Of a stretch of 64,000 nt of DNA, positions 1 through 8,080 are shown piece by piece (position 1 is the first letter of the stretch; each line of letters begins with the position of its first letter). This stretch comes from Sphingobacterium sp. UBA5670 (GTDB taxonomy: Bacteria; Bacteroidota; Bacteroidia; Sphingobacteriales; Sphingobacteriaceae): the NCBI RefSeq assembly GCF_002420705.1, contig NZ_DIIM01000014.1, positions 361-64,360 on the forward strand, given 5' to 3'. A program made the translations under genes and the position numbers. The notes beneath the pieces were generated by a model. It ran no database searches. It was not told the DNA's origin and saw only the letters and a program-made list of their open reading frames with translations.

Positions 1-330
1 CAGTGGTATGGTGCATCACCACTAGCCCTTAAACTAAATGCTCCTTTATTGATAGCCGCAAGCTGCAGGATGAGTCCTGGATAAAAGGACCGCGCGCTTG
101 GGCCTATCCGGAATATTAACCAGGATGGCGGCAAACCTCCTTTTCCTGGCGAAGTAGGCAGTCTGGACTAGCCCTTATATGAAAATTTGCCGACCGATTC
201 CCAAGAAATCTAATGCGAACTTACTACCTGGACACTGATCACCCAAAGGATATAGCTTCTGCTCTGCTGTGAAATGAGGAAGATTATGCCATTGATATCT
301 CGCTAAGAAGATCATAAATCGTCGGGAAAT

Positions 331-344
331 GTGATGACGGTCAC
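331..344. promoter_or_regulatory. CRP/FNR-family palindrome, distal site
   Basis: The sequence reads GTGA, six bases, TCAC, followed by TTTT. This is the inner core of the CRP/FNR-type operator and it matches the core of the second site 129 bp downstream. Two such cores upstream of an oxygen-respiration operon suggest control by a CRP/FNR-family regulator; which regulator is not visible. Confidence 0.5.
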
Positions 345-455
345 TTTTGTTTTCAGATCTTGTCGTGAAAAAGGACTCCTTAACAGCGTATTTCAGCTAA
401 GTTATTTACAATCAGCGAACATAAAATGGGATTAGGCGATGTAAGTGGTTTATAG

Positions 456-477
456 AAAAGTGACGCACATCACTTTT
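456..477. promoter_or_regulatory. CRP/FNR-family palindrome, proximal site
   Basis: Perfect inverted repeat: AAAAGTGA, six-base spacer CGCACA, TCACTTTT. The centre lies about 65 bp upstream of the start point expected from the -7 box at 518-525, a spacing typical of an upstream activator site. The arms match the CRP core GTGA-N6-TCAC. Confidence 0.6.
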
Positions 478-517
478 GTACGCATTGTGCATCATTAGAT
501 TGTCATAAAATGCTGCT

Positions 518-525
518 TACTTTTG
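518..525 (+). promoter_or_regulatory. Bacteroidota -7 box for the cco operon
   Basis: TACTTTTG fits the Bacteroidota TAnnTTTG box. It lies 23 bases before the ccoN start codon. The only TTG near the -33 position (500-502) is 15 bases upstream, shorter than usual, which fits a promoter needing an activator at the palindrome at 456-477. Confidence 0.5.
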
Positions 526-548
526 GATCAGAATCAACAATTTAAGTA

Positions 549-2687
549 ATGCAGTTAGAGCAATTTAATTACGACAACAAGATTGTCAGGAATTTCGGAA
601 TCGCTACCATTATTTGGGGGATAGTTGGTATGACCATAGGATTGCTTGTGGCGACGCAGCTTGTTTGGCCCCAGATGAACTTTGGATTGCAATTTACAAC
701 ATTTGGCCGTGTACGTCCTGTGCACACCAATGCGGTGATTTTTGCTTTCGTGGGTAATGGTATTTTTATGGGAGTCTACTACTCCTTACAGCGGGTGCTT
801 AAAGCAAGAATGTTTAGTGATGCTTTGAGTAAACTCCATTTTTGGGGTTGGCAATTGATTATTGTTGCCTCGGCTATCACGCTGCCACTAGGTCTTACTT
901 CAAGTCATGAGTATGCCGAAATGGAATGGCCAATTGATATTGCAATTACCCTTATTTGGGTAGTGTTCGGTATCAATATGTTCGGTACTATTATCAAACG
1001 ACGCGAACGTCACATGTATGTCGCTGTTTGGTTCTATATTGCGACATTTGTTACCGTAGCAGTATTGCACATCGTTAACTCTATCCAATTGCCTGTAGCG
1101 GGCTGGAAGAGCTACTATGTCTACAAGGGTGTACAAGATGCACTGGTCCAATGGTGGTATGGTCATAACGCTGTGGCTTTCTTCCTGACAACTCCTTATT
1201 TGGGAATGATGTATTATTTCCTTCCTAAAATGGCCAATCGTCCGGTCTACTCGTACAAGTTAAGTATTCTTCACTTTTGGTCTCTGATCTTTATTTATAT
1301 CTGGGCTGGTCCTCACCACTTGCTATATACAGCATTGCCGGGTTGGGTACAGTCTTTAGGGGTTGTATTCTCTATAATGTTGATTGCGCCGAGCTGGGGA
1401 GGGATGATCAACGGCTTGTTGACTTTACGTGGTGCATGGGATAAGGTACGGACAGAACCCATGCTAAAGTTTATGGTTGTAGCCCTTACCTGTTATGGTA
1501 TGGCGACTTTTGAAGGTCCTATGTTATCCTTGAAACAGGTGAATGCAATTGCTCACTTTACTGACTGGATCGTTGCACACGTACACGTAGGTGCATTGGG
1601 ATGGAATGGATTTATGACATTCGGTATTCTATATTGGCTGATACCACGTATTTATAAAACAGAACTTTATTCTAAGAAACTAGCATCAACGCACTTCTGG
1701 ATAGGTACCTTGGGTATTTTATTCTATGCAATACCTATGTATTGGGCAGCTGTAGTACAAGGTTTGATGTGGAAAGAATTTACCCCAGAAGGTGTATTGA
1801 AATATCCTAACTTCCTTGCAACAACATTGGAAATTTTGCCAATGCACATGATGCGTGCATTAGGTGGCGCGCTTTATTTGTCTGGTGTATTCCTCATGAC
1901 ATTCAACTTGATCAAAACAATGCAAAAAGGTAAGCTTCTGGCCAATGAACCTGCAGAAGCTCCAGCATTGTTGCCAGTTCAAGTAAATGAACAATCGCAA
2001 CACCGCCGTCTCGAACGTAAGCCGATCTTATTTATGGTGCTGGCACTTATCGCTATTCTCATCGGAGGTATGGTAGAGATGGTGCCGACTTTTACGATCT
2101 CTAAAAACGTTCCAACAATTGCCAGTGTAAAACCTTATACAGCCTTAGAACTTCAAGGCCGGGATCTTTACGTCAGAGAAGGTTGTGTGAATTGTCATAC
2201 GCAAACTATTCGTCCATTTAGATCCGAAACTGCCCGCTACGGGGAGTACAGCAAGGCTGGGGAATTTGTTTACGATACACCGTTTTTATGGGGTTCGAAA
2301 CGGACGGGACCTGATCTGCATCGCATCGGTGGAAAGTATCCAAACAAATGGCATTTCGATCACTTACTAGATCCGACAATTACCTCGCCAGGAAGTATTA
2401 TGCCGACTTACCCTTGGTTAATCGATCAGAAACTGGATAATTCTATTCTGCAAGACAAAATGAGAGCATTACGGAAATTAGGAATCCCCTATACCGATGC
2501 AGAAATTGACCATGCTGAGCAGGATCTCACCAAACAGGCACAGAAAATTGCTGATGATCTAAAACAAAATCAAGTGAATGTGTTAGCCGACCGTGAGATC
2601 GTCGCCGTAATTGCATACTTACAGCGATTGGGCACAGATATAAAAGCAGCACCAAAGGTCGCTGATAATATTAACGCAAATCAATAA
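549..2687 (+). CDS. ccoN: cbb3-type cytochrome c oxidase, fused subunits I and II (CcoN-CcoO)
   Basis: Catalytic core of a high-affinity proton-pumping terminal oxidase in the inner membrane. Residues 1 to about 455 form the multi-helix CcoN domain, with candidate haem and copper ligands His59, His206, His256-His257 and the HVHVG segment at 344-348. A linker and one helix (about 493-512) lead into a CcoO-type cytochrome c domain with the haem site CVNCH at 546-550. The fusion of the two subunits is common in Bacteroidota, so 712 residues is the expected length. It is the first gene of a tightly spaced operon with ccoQ, ccoP, ccoG, a FixH-like gene and a SafE-like gene. Two CRP/FNR-like sites precede it. 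Identification is secure. Confidence 0.96.
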   Translation: MQLEQFNYDNKIVRNFGIATIIWGIVGMTIGLLVATQLVWPQMNFGLQFTTFGRVRPVHTNAVIFAFVGNGIFMGVYYSLQRVLKARMFSDALSKLHFWGWQLIIVASAITLPLGLTSSHEYAEMEWPIDIAITLIWVVFGINMFGTIIKRRERHMYVAVWFYIATFVTVAVLHIVNSIQLPVAGWKSYYVYKGVQDALVQWWYGHNAVAFFLTTPYLGMMYYFLPKMANRPVYSYKLSILHFWSLIFIYIWAGPHHLLYTALPGWVQSLGVVFSIMLIAPSWGGMINGLLTLRGAWDKVRTEPMLKFMVVALTCYGMATFEGPMLSLKQVNAIAHFTDWIVAHVHVGALGWNGFMTFGILYWLIPRIYKTELYSKKLASTHFWIGTLGILFYAIPMYWAAVVQGLMWKEFTPEGVLKYPNFLATTLEILPMHMMRALGGALYLSGVFLMTFNLIKTMQKGKLLANEPAEAPALLPVQVNEQSQHRRLERKPILFMVLALIAILIGGMVEMVPTFTISKNVPTIASVKPYTALELQGRDLYVREGCVNCHTQTIRPFRSETARYGEYSKAGEFVYDTPFLWGSKRTGPDLHRIGGKYPNKWHFDHLLDPTITSPGSIMPTYPWLIDQKLDNSILQDKMRALRKLGIPYTDAEIDHAEQDLTKQAQKIADDLKQNQVNVLADREIVAVIAYLQRLGTDIKAAPKVADNINANQ

Positions 2688-2691
2688 AGCC

Positions 2692-2889
2692 ATGTTTAAG
2701 CAAATAACAAATCTAAACGGAAGTGAGCTTTATCTAATCGCATCACTTTGGATCTTCTTGATTTTCTTCATTTCAGTAGCAATTATGTTGTTTCGAATGA
2801 AAAAGGACTATGTTACGTATATGAAAGAATTGCCTTTGGAAGAAGATGAAACAGAAAAGAAACTGAATCATTCACCTGAAAGTCTATAA
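2692..2889 (+). CDS. ccoQ: CcoQ/FixQ-like small subunit of cbb3 oxidase
   Basis: A 65-residue protein with one predicted transmembrane helix (about residues 15-33), followed by a charged, acidic tail. Size, single helix and position between ccoNO and ccoP fit CcoQ, a small membrane subunit thought to stabilise the complex. It starts 4 bases after the ccoNO stop and ends 3 bases before ccoP, so the three are almost certainly co-translated. The sequence itself is weakly conserved in this family, so the call rests largely on context. Confidence 0.8.
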   Translation: MFKQITNLNGSELYLIASLWIFLIFFISVAIMLFRMKKDYVTYMKELPLEEDETEKKLNHSPESL

Positions 2890-2892
2890 TAT

Positions 2893-3798
2893 ATGAGTTT
2901 ATTATTGGATACTGCACCTGCTACCGCGGAAGTTGTTCAATCTACGATAGGATTTGGTACAGATAATTTATACACAGATATCTTAATTGTTGTATTGATT
3001 GTTGTGATGTTGGCTCTTCTTGCCTCGGCACTGATGGTTAACCGCGCGATGAAATCGATTATTAAGATTACGATGCCTGAATTGGCCAAGGAGGAAAAAC
3101 TCAAAAAGGCAGCAAATAAGGGCTGGATGAAAAGGTCGTGGAACAAGATCATGGGGATCAGACCTATTTCGGAAGAAAAAGATATTGTCATAGACCATGA
3201 GTATGATGGTATTCGCGAACTGGATAATCCGATTCCGATCTGGTTTAATTTCCTTTTTTATGGAACGATTTTTTTCGGCCTTGTTTACTTATTTGTGTAT
3301 CAGGTGTCGGGCATCGGAATGAACCAAGATCAGGAGTATGCACATGAGATGGTTGTCGCTGAGAAAGAACGGCAAGCTTATCTTACAGCTTCTGCGAGCA
3401 ATGTAGACGAAAGTAGCGTGGAGTTTCAGCCGGAAATGGCAGCTGATGGAAAAGCGATATTTACCGCAAATTGTGTTGCTTGTCACGGTGGTAGTGGCGA
3501 GGGAGGCATCGGACCGAACTTGACCGATAAGTTTTGGTTACATGGTGGTGAGATTAAAGACATCTTCAAAACCATTAAGTATGGTGTTCCTGATAAAGGT
3601 ATGGTGCCTTGGGAACAAACGTTAAGTCCTGCACAGATCGCACAGGTTGCCAGTTATATTATCACCTTAAGGGATACAAACCCTGCTAATCCAAAAGCTC
3701 CGCAAGGTGAAGAGGTAACCTATGGTGGTGGTCAGGCGGCAAACGGAGAGAAAGCAGCGGATGATATCAACACAGATCCCGCTAAAGCAGATAAATAA
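2893..3798 (+). CDS. ccoP: cbb3-type cytochrome c oxidase subunit III (CcoP), single haem
   Basis: Membrane-anchored cytochrome c that passes electrons to CcoNO. There is a helix at about residues 28-48, a cytoplasmic segment, then the CcoP-type N-terminal motif ending in DNPIPIWFNFLFYGTIF (about 111-127) with a second helix. The periplasmic part has one haem c site, CVACH at 194-198, and a candidate Met ligand at 237. Proteobacterial CcoP has two haem c groups; only one CxxCH is present here, as in other Bacteroidota. The tail after about residue 268 is low-complexity. The gene lies inside the operon. Confidence 0.93.
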   Translation: MSLLLDTAPATAEVVQSTIGFGTDNLYTDILIVVLIVVMLALLASALMVNRAMKSIIKITMPELAKEEKLKKAANKGWMKRSWNKIMGIRPISEEKDIVIDHEYDGIRELDNPIPIWFNFLFYGTIFFGLVYLFVYQVSGIGMNQDQEYAHEMVVAEKERQAYLTASASNVDESSVEFQPEMAADGKAIFTANCVACHGGSGEGGIGPNLTDKFWLHGGEIKDIFKTIKYGVPDKGMVPWEQTLSPAQIAQVASYIITLRDTNPANPKAPQGEEVTYGGGQAANGEKAADDINTDPAKADK

Positions 3799-3810
3799 AT
3801 TGAAATAGCA

Positions 3811-5199
3811 ATGAGTACAGCAGTAGTTAATAGTGCCAATAATGGCGGTTCTAAGTCTAAAAAAAGACAATGGATTTATGCCAAAAAACCGCAGGGAGAG
3901 CTTTATAAAAAAAGACAGTGGGTTGGGTATTCACTACTGTTGTTCTTGTTCGCTGCTCCTTTCATCAAAATAAATGGCGAACCGTTTTTGATGTTTAACA
4001 TTATCGACCGGAAATTCTCCATCTTAGGAAATCTTTTCTATCCGCAGGATCTTTACATATTCGTATTCGGCATGTTGATCGTGATGGTATGCGTGGTTTT
4101 GTTTACGGTTGTTTTTGGCCGGGTTTGGTGCGGATGGACTTGCCCACAGACTATTTTCTTAGAATTGATATTCCGACGAATTGAGTACTGGATTGAAGGT
4201 GATTGGCAACAACAAAAGAAATTGGATGCGGGACCAAATACGGATCAAAAGCAGTTGAAGAAATTTTTGAAACATACCATATTTCTGATCATATCATTTT
4301 TCATCTCCAATATCTTTTTGTCTTATATCATCGGTGCCGACGCTCTCATTAAAATCATCACGGATCCCTTGGACCAACATATTGGCGGGTTGATATCAAT
4401 TATCATATTTACATTGGTTTTCTATGGCGTATTTGCTTATGTCAGGGAGATTGTCTGTATTGCAATTTGCCCATATGGTCGGCTACAAGGGGTACTTTTA
4501 GATGACCAAAGTGTCACTGTTGCTTATGATCATAGACGTGGAGAGCCGAGAGGAAAACAACAAAAGGATGCAAAGACCTCTCAGGGGGATTGTGTGGATT
4601 GTAAACTATGTGTACATGTCTGCCCGACCGGAATTGATATTCGAAAAGGCTTGCAACTGGAATGTGTAAGCTGTACGGCTTGTATTGATGCCTGTGATGC
4701 TGTCATGGACAAGATCGGGAAACCTAAAAAGTTAATCGGTTTTTATCCAATGGGCGAAATCGAAGGCACGCTCAAGAAAAAAAACAATACACGAACAATA
4801 GCTTACTCTATCGTATTGGTTGCTTTAATGTCTGTCTTTTGTTTTCTATTGTTTAACCGTTCTCAGGTGGATGGAAGGTTGCTCCGGGCCAAGGGCAGTA
4901 CCTACCAGCTTCGCGATGATAAGACAATCAGTAACCTGTATTCTTTAGAATTGATCAACAAGTCTGGTAAAGAAATGCCTTTTAAATTGGTCTGTGATGA
5001 TCCGCGTTTAAAGATTCAACTGGTCAATCCTATTCAAAAATTGAGTAAAGATGGGCATGCGACACTGAGCTTTTTTCTAATTATCGCGAATAAGGATGTT
5101 GAGACCTATAAAAGTAATGTAAAATTAGCTATCTATTCGGGAGATAAGAAAGTGGAAACTTTAAAAACCACTTTTATAGCGCCTCCCGGTATGAATTAA
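3811..5199 (+). CDS. ccoG: Cytochrome c oxidase accessory protein CcoG (polyferredoxin)
   Basis: Membrane iron-sulfur protein needed for assembly or copper handling of cbb3 oxidase. Residues 35-105 and 150-215 carry hydrophobic helices. A CxxxC pair lies at Cys107/Cys111 (WCGWTCPQ) and another CxxxC in CIAIC at 216-220. Two 4Fe-4S ferredoxin clusters follow: Cys261, 264, 267, 271 and Cys285, 288, 291, 295. A further helix near 328-350 precedes an immunoglobulin-like domain to the end, typical of the CcoG/RdxA family. The length of 462 residues is normal. It starts 12 bases after ccoP. Confidence 0.93.
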   Translation: MSTAVVNSANNGGSKSKKRQWIYAKKPQGELYKKRQWVGYSLLLFLFAAPFIKINGEPFLMFNIIDRKFSILGNLFYPQDLYIFVFGMLIVMVCVVLFTVVFGRVWCGWTCPQTIFLELIFRRIEYWIEGDWQQQKKLDAGPNTDQKQLKKFLKHTIFLIISFFISNIFLSYIIGADALIKIITDPLDQHIGGLISIIIFTLVFYGVFAYVREIVCIAICPYGRLQGVLLDDQSVTVAYDHRRGEPRGKQQKDAKTSQGDCVDCKLCVHVCPTGIDIRKGLQLECVSCTACIDACDAVMDKIGKPKKLIGFYPMGEIEGTLKKKNNTRTIAYSIVLVALMSVFCFLLFNRSQVDGRLLRAKGSTYQLRDDKTISNLYSLELINKSGKEMPFKLVCDDPRLKIQLVNPIQKLSKDGHATLSFFLIIANKDVETYKSNVKLAIYSGDKKVETLKTTFIAPPGMN

Positions 5200-5210
5200 A
5201 GAGAAAAACA

Positions 5211-5633
5211 ATGAATTGGGGTACAAAGATTTTTTTAACCTTGGCGGTGTTCATGCTGTGCATCGTCGGAGCAGGTATATATATGGTGAGTCATGACTCG
5301 GATAGTCTGGAGGAAGATGACTATTACGAACAGGGACTGAATTATGATCAGGCTTACGATAAAAAACAGAATGTATTGATGATGAAAGAATCACCAACTG
5401 TCGAAATCAGAAAAGATACCTTATATATTCACTTTGTCTCCAAAGAAAATAAAGGGAAATTGCTGTTTAGAAAACCTTCGGATAATCGATTAGACAAAGA
5501 ATTACCATTTCAGACAACAGGTAACCTATATACATTGCCCATTTCCACGTTCGATAAAGGAATGTGGAATTTGTATATTGACTGGAAAAGTGTAGGTAAA
5601 GACTTTTTGTTTGAAGAGCATATTTTATTTTAG
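5211..5633 (+). CDS. FixH-family protein
   Basis: A 140-residue protein with an N-terminal membrane helix (about residues 5-27) followed by a small soluble domain, predicted outside the inner membrane. The sequence DDYYEQGLNYDQAYDKKQN near residues 36-54 resembles the conserved segment of FixH/CcoH proteins, which act in cbb3 oxidase assembly. It lies 11 bases after ccoG and 9 bases before the SafE-like gene, the usual order in Bacteroidota. Confidence comes from that motif and from context. Confidence 0.82.
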   Translation: MNWGTKIFLTLAVFMLCIVGAGIYMVSHDSDSLEEDDYYEQGLNYDQAYDKKQNVLMMKESPTVEIRKDTLYIHFVSKENKGKLLFRKPSDNRLDKELPFQTTGNLYTLPISTFDKGMWNLYIDWKSVGKDFLFEEHILF

Positions 5634-5642
5634 TTTACGGAA

Positions 5643-6332
5643 ATGAGCTATACCTATTTTGCCTTTTTCATGGGTTTATTTGGAAGCATACATTGCGCGG
5701 TTATGTGTGGTCCGTTAATTTTTGCCATTGAAGGGCGACAAGGTTTTGGATGGCATATTTTCTTCAATAAAATACTGTATCAATCGGGCAGGGTGCTTAC
5801 CTATGGCTGTTTAGGTCTCTTGCTGGGTACGATAGGTTCATTTGCCCAGCTTCAGGGCTGGCAAAGAAGTTTGAGCTGGGCCACAGGTATTATCCTGATC
5901 GGAATTGCTTTATTTCAGCTCATCGGTAAGCATAACCGGAAGATCGCTAGCTGGCAGACCAAAGCGGTGCAGCCGGTTGTACGCTTATTGTCGAAATGGC
6001 TCTATAAACCGGGAGGTAGCTTTGTTGCCGGTGTACTCAATGGACTGTTGCCCTGTGGTATGGTGTACATGGCTCTTATGTCGTCGATCAATGCCGATAG
6101 TCCACAGCAAAGTTTTTTCTTTATGCTGTGTTTTGGCTTGGGGACCATTCCGCTCTTGTTTTTATTTTCTTTTCTGGGAAATTTCTCCAGATCTTTCAAA
6201 ATCGGTTTTTCGAAATGGGTTCCTTTTCTATATTTCTTATTGGGAATATGGTTTATACTCCGGGGAGCCAATTTAGACATTCCTTATTTAAGCCCATTTA
6301 TTCATGTCGATGGCGCAATAAACTGTGCTTAA
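5643..6332 (+). CDS. Sulfite exporter TauE/SafE-family protein (cbb3-associated metal transporter type)
   Basis: A 229-residue integral membrane protein with about six helices. The N-terminal motif HCAVMCGP (residues 18-25) is the Cys-x3-Cys signature of the SafE/DsbD-like family, and a matching LNGLLPCGMVYMAL sits in the second half. Members linked to cco operons are thought to handle copper or redox chemistry for oxidase maturation; the substrate cannot be read from sequence. It is the last gene of the cco operon, and no classical terminator is obvious behind it. Confidence 0.85.
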   Translation: MSYTYFAFFMGLFGSIHCAVMCGPLIFAIEGRQGFGWHIFFNKILYQSGRVLTYGCLGLLLGTIGSFAQLQGWQRSLSWATGIILIGIALFQLIGKHNRKIASWQTKAVQPVVRLLSKWLYKPGGSFVAGVLNGLLPCGMVYMALMSSINADSPQQSFFFMLCFGLGTIPLLFLFSFLGNFSRSFKIGFSKWVPFLYFLLGIWFILRGANLDIPYLSPFIHVDGAINCA

Positions 6333-6489
6333 CGACAAACAATATGTTGATGCTAAGTAGTATATTACCTGAATAAATAGATTTCTCGATAGAAAGAGGA
6401 GAGATTGATAAATTACTTATATATGCTACGCAATTAAATTGCATATAAAAGGTAATTTATCTAAGTTTGGTAAAACCTTAGCAGAAAAT

Positions 6490-7953
6490 ATGGAGGTACT
6501 TCATCATATTTTACAGATTGCGTTACAATATTACTGGATTCCTTTGCTTATCCTTTATATTGGTGTAATCGGAACGATCCTGATCGAAAACCGTAACCCT
6601 TCCAAGACCATTGCCTGGATTATGGTCATTGTTTTCTTGCCTATTATAGGTTTACTCATTTACTATTTTTTTGGGCAAAAATTTAAAAAGGTCAAAAGAA
6701 TGAAACGTGTATACCGTGAGCAGTCGAAAAAGCTTATGGATGCCTGGCGTAAAGAATCCGAAATTATGGAGGAGCATATCGATACGTTAAACGAACGCAT
6801 CGGTAGCTTGGCCATGGTGTATCGTTACCTCAAAAATCAAAAAATCTCTACATTTTCTCTCAATAACGATGTAACGCTGTTTATTAATGGGGAAGAAAAG
6901 TTTCCGGTACTTATCGATGAGCTCAAAGCAGCCCAGCACTCCATTCATATGGAATACTACATCTGGGAAATGGATGAAATAGGTCAGGAAATTTTACATA
7001 TTTTAGAAGAAAAGGCGAAAACTGGGGTCACGGTACGTCTGATATTGGATAGTTTTGGTGCACCAGATGTCATTAAATATTTGCGGCGGCATAAGCCGGA
7101 TTTCGCATTTCAAGCCTTTCTTCCGGTGACTTTTAGTTCCCTTGCTAACAGTAACTACCGAAATCACCGTAAGATCGCGGTTATCGATGGCAAAACTGGC
7201 TTTGTGGGGGGCATCAATATTTCAGACCGTTATATTAACAATGGAAAAAATGAGATTTATTGGCGGGACACAGCAATGATGGTTGTCGGCGCGGCCGTGA
7301 ATACTTTGCAAATTCAGTTTTGGAATAGCTGGAACCAGACAGAGGCTGAATCTTTTGAATTGGGGCGTGGTTATTTAAACCGATTTCCACTCACAGATGA
7401 AGATGCAAGCGGGGTAGGGTTTACAGCTAGTGATCCAGGATCCCCTGCACCGTTCAATATGGAAGCAATTATTGCAGGGATCAACGAAGCAAAAGAATAT
7501 GTACAGTTGTGCACACCATATTTTATTCCCAGCGATCAATTGACAACGGCTTTGATGCTGGCGGTTTCCTCAGGAGTGCGTGTGGATCTGATGTTGCCGG
7601 CCCAGTCTGATTCATTTTTTGTACAACATGCTTCTTTCTCGTTTATTAAGCCGCTGCTGGAAAGAGGTGTCAATGTATATCTCTATAAAAAGGGCTTTCT
7701 TCATGCCAAAACGATCTGTATTGATGGGAAGCTGGCTTATATTGGTACGACAAATCTTGATATCAGAAGTTTTTATATCAACTTTGAGATCTCCGGGATT
7801 GTCTCGGACAAAGCACTTTGCGACCGTCTTAACGCGCAGTTTTTGGCTGATATTGAAGTTTCCGATCTGATTACAATCCGAAGATGGATGCAGCGTAGCC
7901 GCTGGAAAAGAGGGGTCGATTCAATCTGCAGACTTTTAGCGCCATTGCTTTAA
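6490..7953 (+). CDS. cls: Cardiolipin synthase (phospholipase D family)
   Basis: Makes cardiolipin from phosphatidylglycerol in the inner membrane. Two N-terminal helices (about residues 10-30 and 38-58 of the 487-residue product) are followed by two PLD catalytic motifs: NHRKIAVIDGKTGFVGG near residue 224 and LHAKTICIDGKLAYIGTTN near 402. The open frame extends 17 codons further to a TTG at 6439, but the ATG at 6490 gives the normal family N-terminus (MEVLHHILQ), so I use it. It lies about 160 bases downstream of the cco operon and may be separately transcribed. Confidence 0.95.
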   Translation: MEVLHHILQIALQYYWIPLLILYIGVIGTILIENRNPSKTIAWIMVIVFLPIIGLLIYYFFGQKFKKVKRMKRVYREQSKKLMDAWRKESEIMEEHIDTLNERIGSLAMVYRYLKNQKISTFSLNNDVTLFINGEEKFPVLIDELKAAQHSIHMEYYIWEMDEIGQEILHILEEKAKTGVTVRLILDSFGAPDVIKYLRRHKPDFAFQAFLPVTFSSLANSNYRNHRKIAVIDGKTGFVGGINISDRYINNGKNEIYWRDTAMMVVGAAVNTLQIQFWNSWNQTEAESFELGRGYLNRFPLTDEDASGVGFTASDPGSPAPFNMEAIIAGINEAKEYVQLCTPYFIPSDQLTTALMLAVSSGVRVDLMLPAQSDSFFVQHASFSFIKPLLERGVNVYLYKKGFLHAKTICIDGKLAYIGTTNLDIRSFYINFEISGIVSDKALCDRLNAQFLADIEVSDLITIRRWMQRSRWKRGVDSICRLLAPLL

Positions 7954-8080
7954 GCTCCTTTATCCTTCCGGGAACTGTCCATTGAATAGGCATAATAAAT
8001 GTTAAAAATACCCCAATGAGGTTGGTCTTTGCCTAAAATTGAATATATTTAGCTATTCATTTTTTATTCTAAGACTTTCA

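Larger units (their letters stand above)
1..548. other. Leader upstream of the cbb3 oxidase operon, no intact gene
   Basis: No credible intact gene is seen here. Short open stretches in different forward frames between about 1 and 285 have protein-like composition but are cut by stops, so a decayed coding region is possible and unproven. The last 220 bases carry two palindromes of CRP/FNR type and a promoter, listed separately. The assembly genes ccoI and ccoS, often linked to this operon, are not present; they may lie to the left of the window. Confidence 0.5.

Noticed and set aside
6417..6448. Palindrome TTATATATGC/GCATATAA before cls as a terminator
   Set aside because: It is AT-rich with weak pairing and no T run; it may only be promoter DNA.
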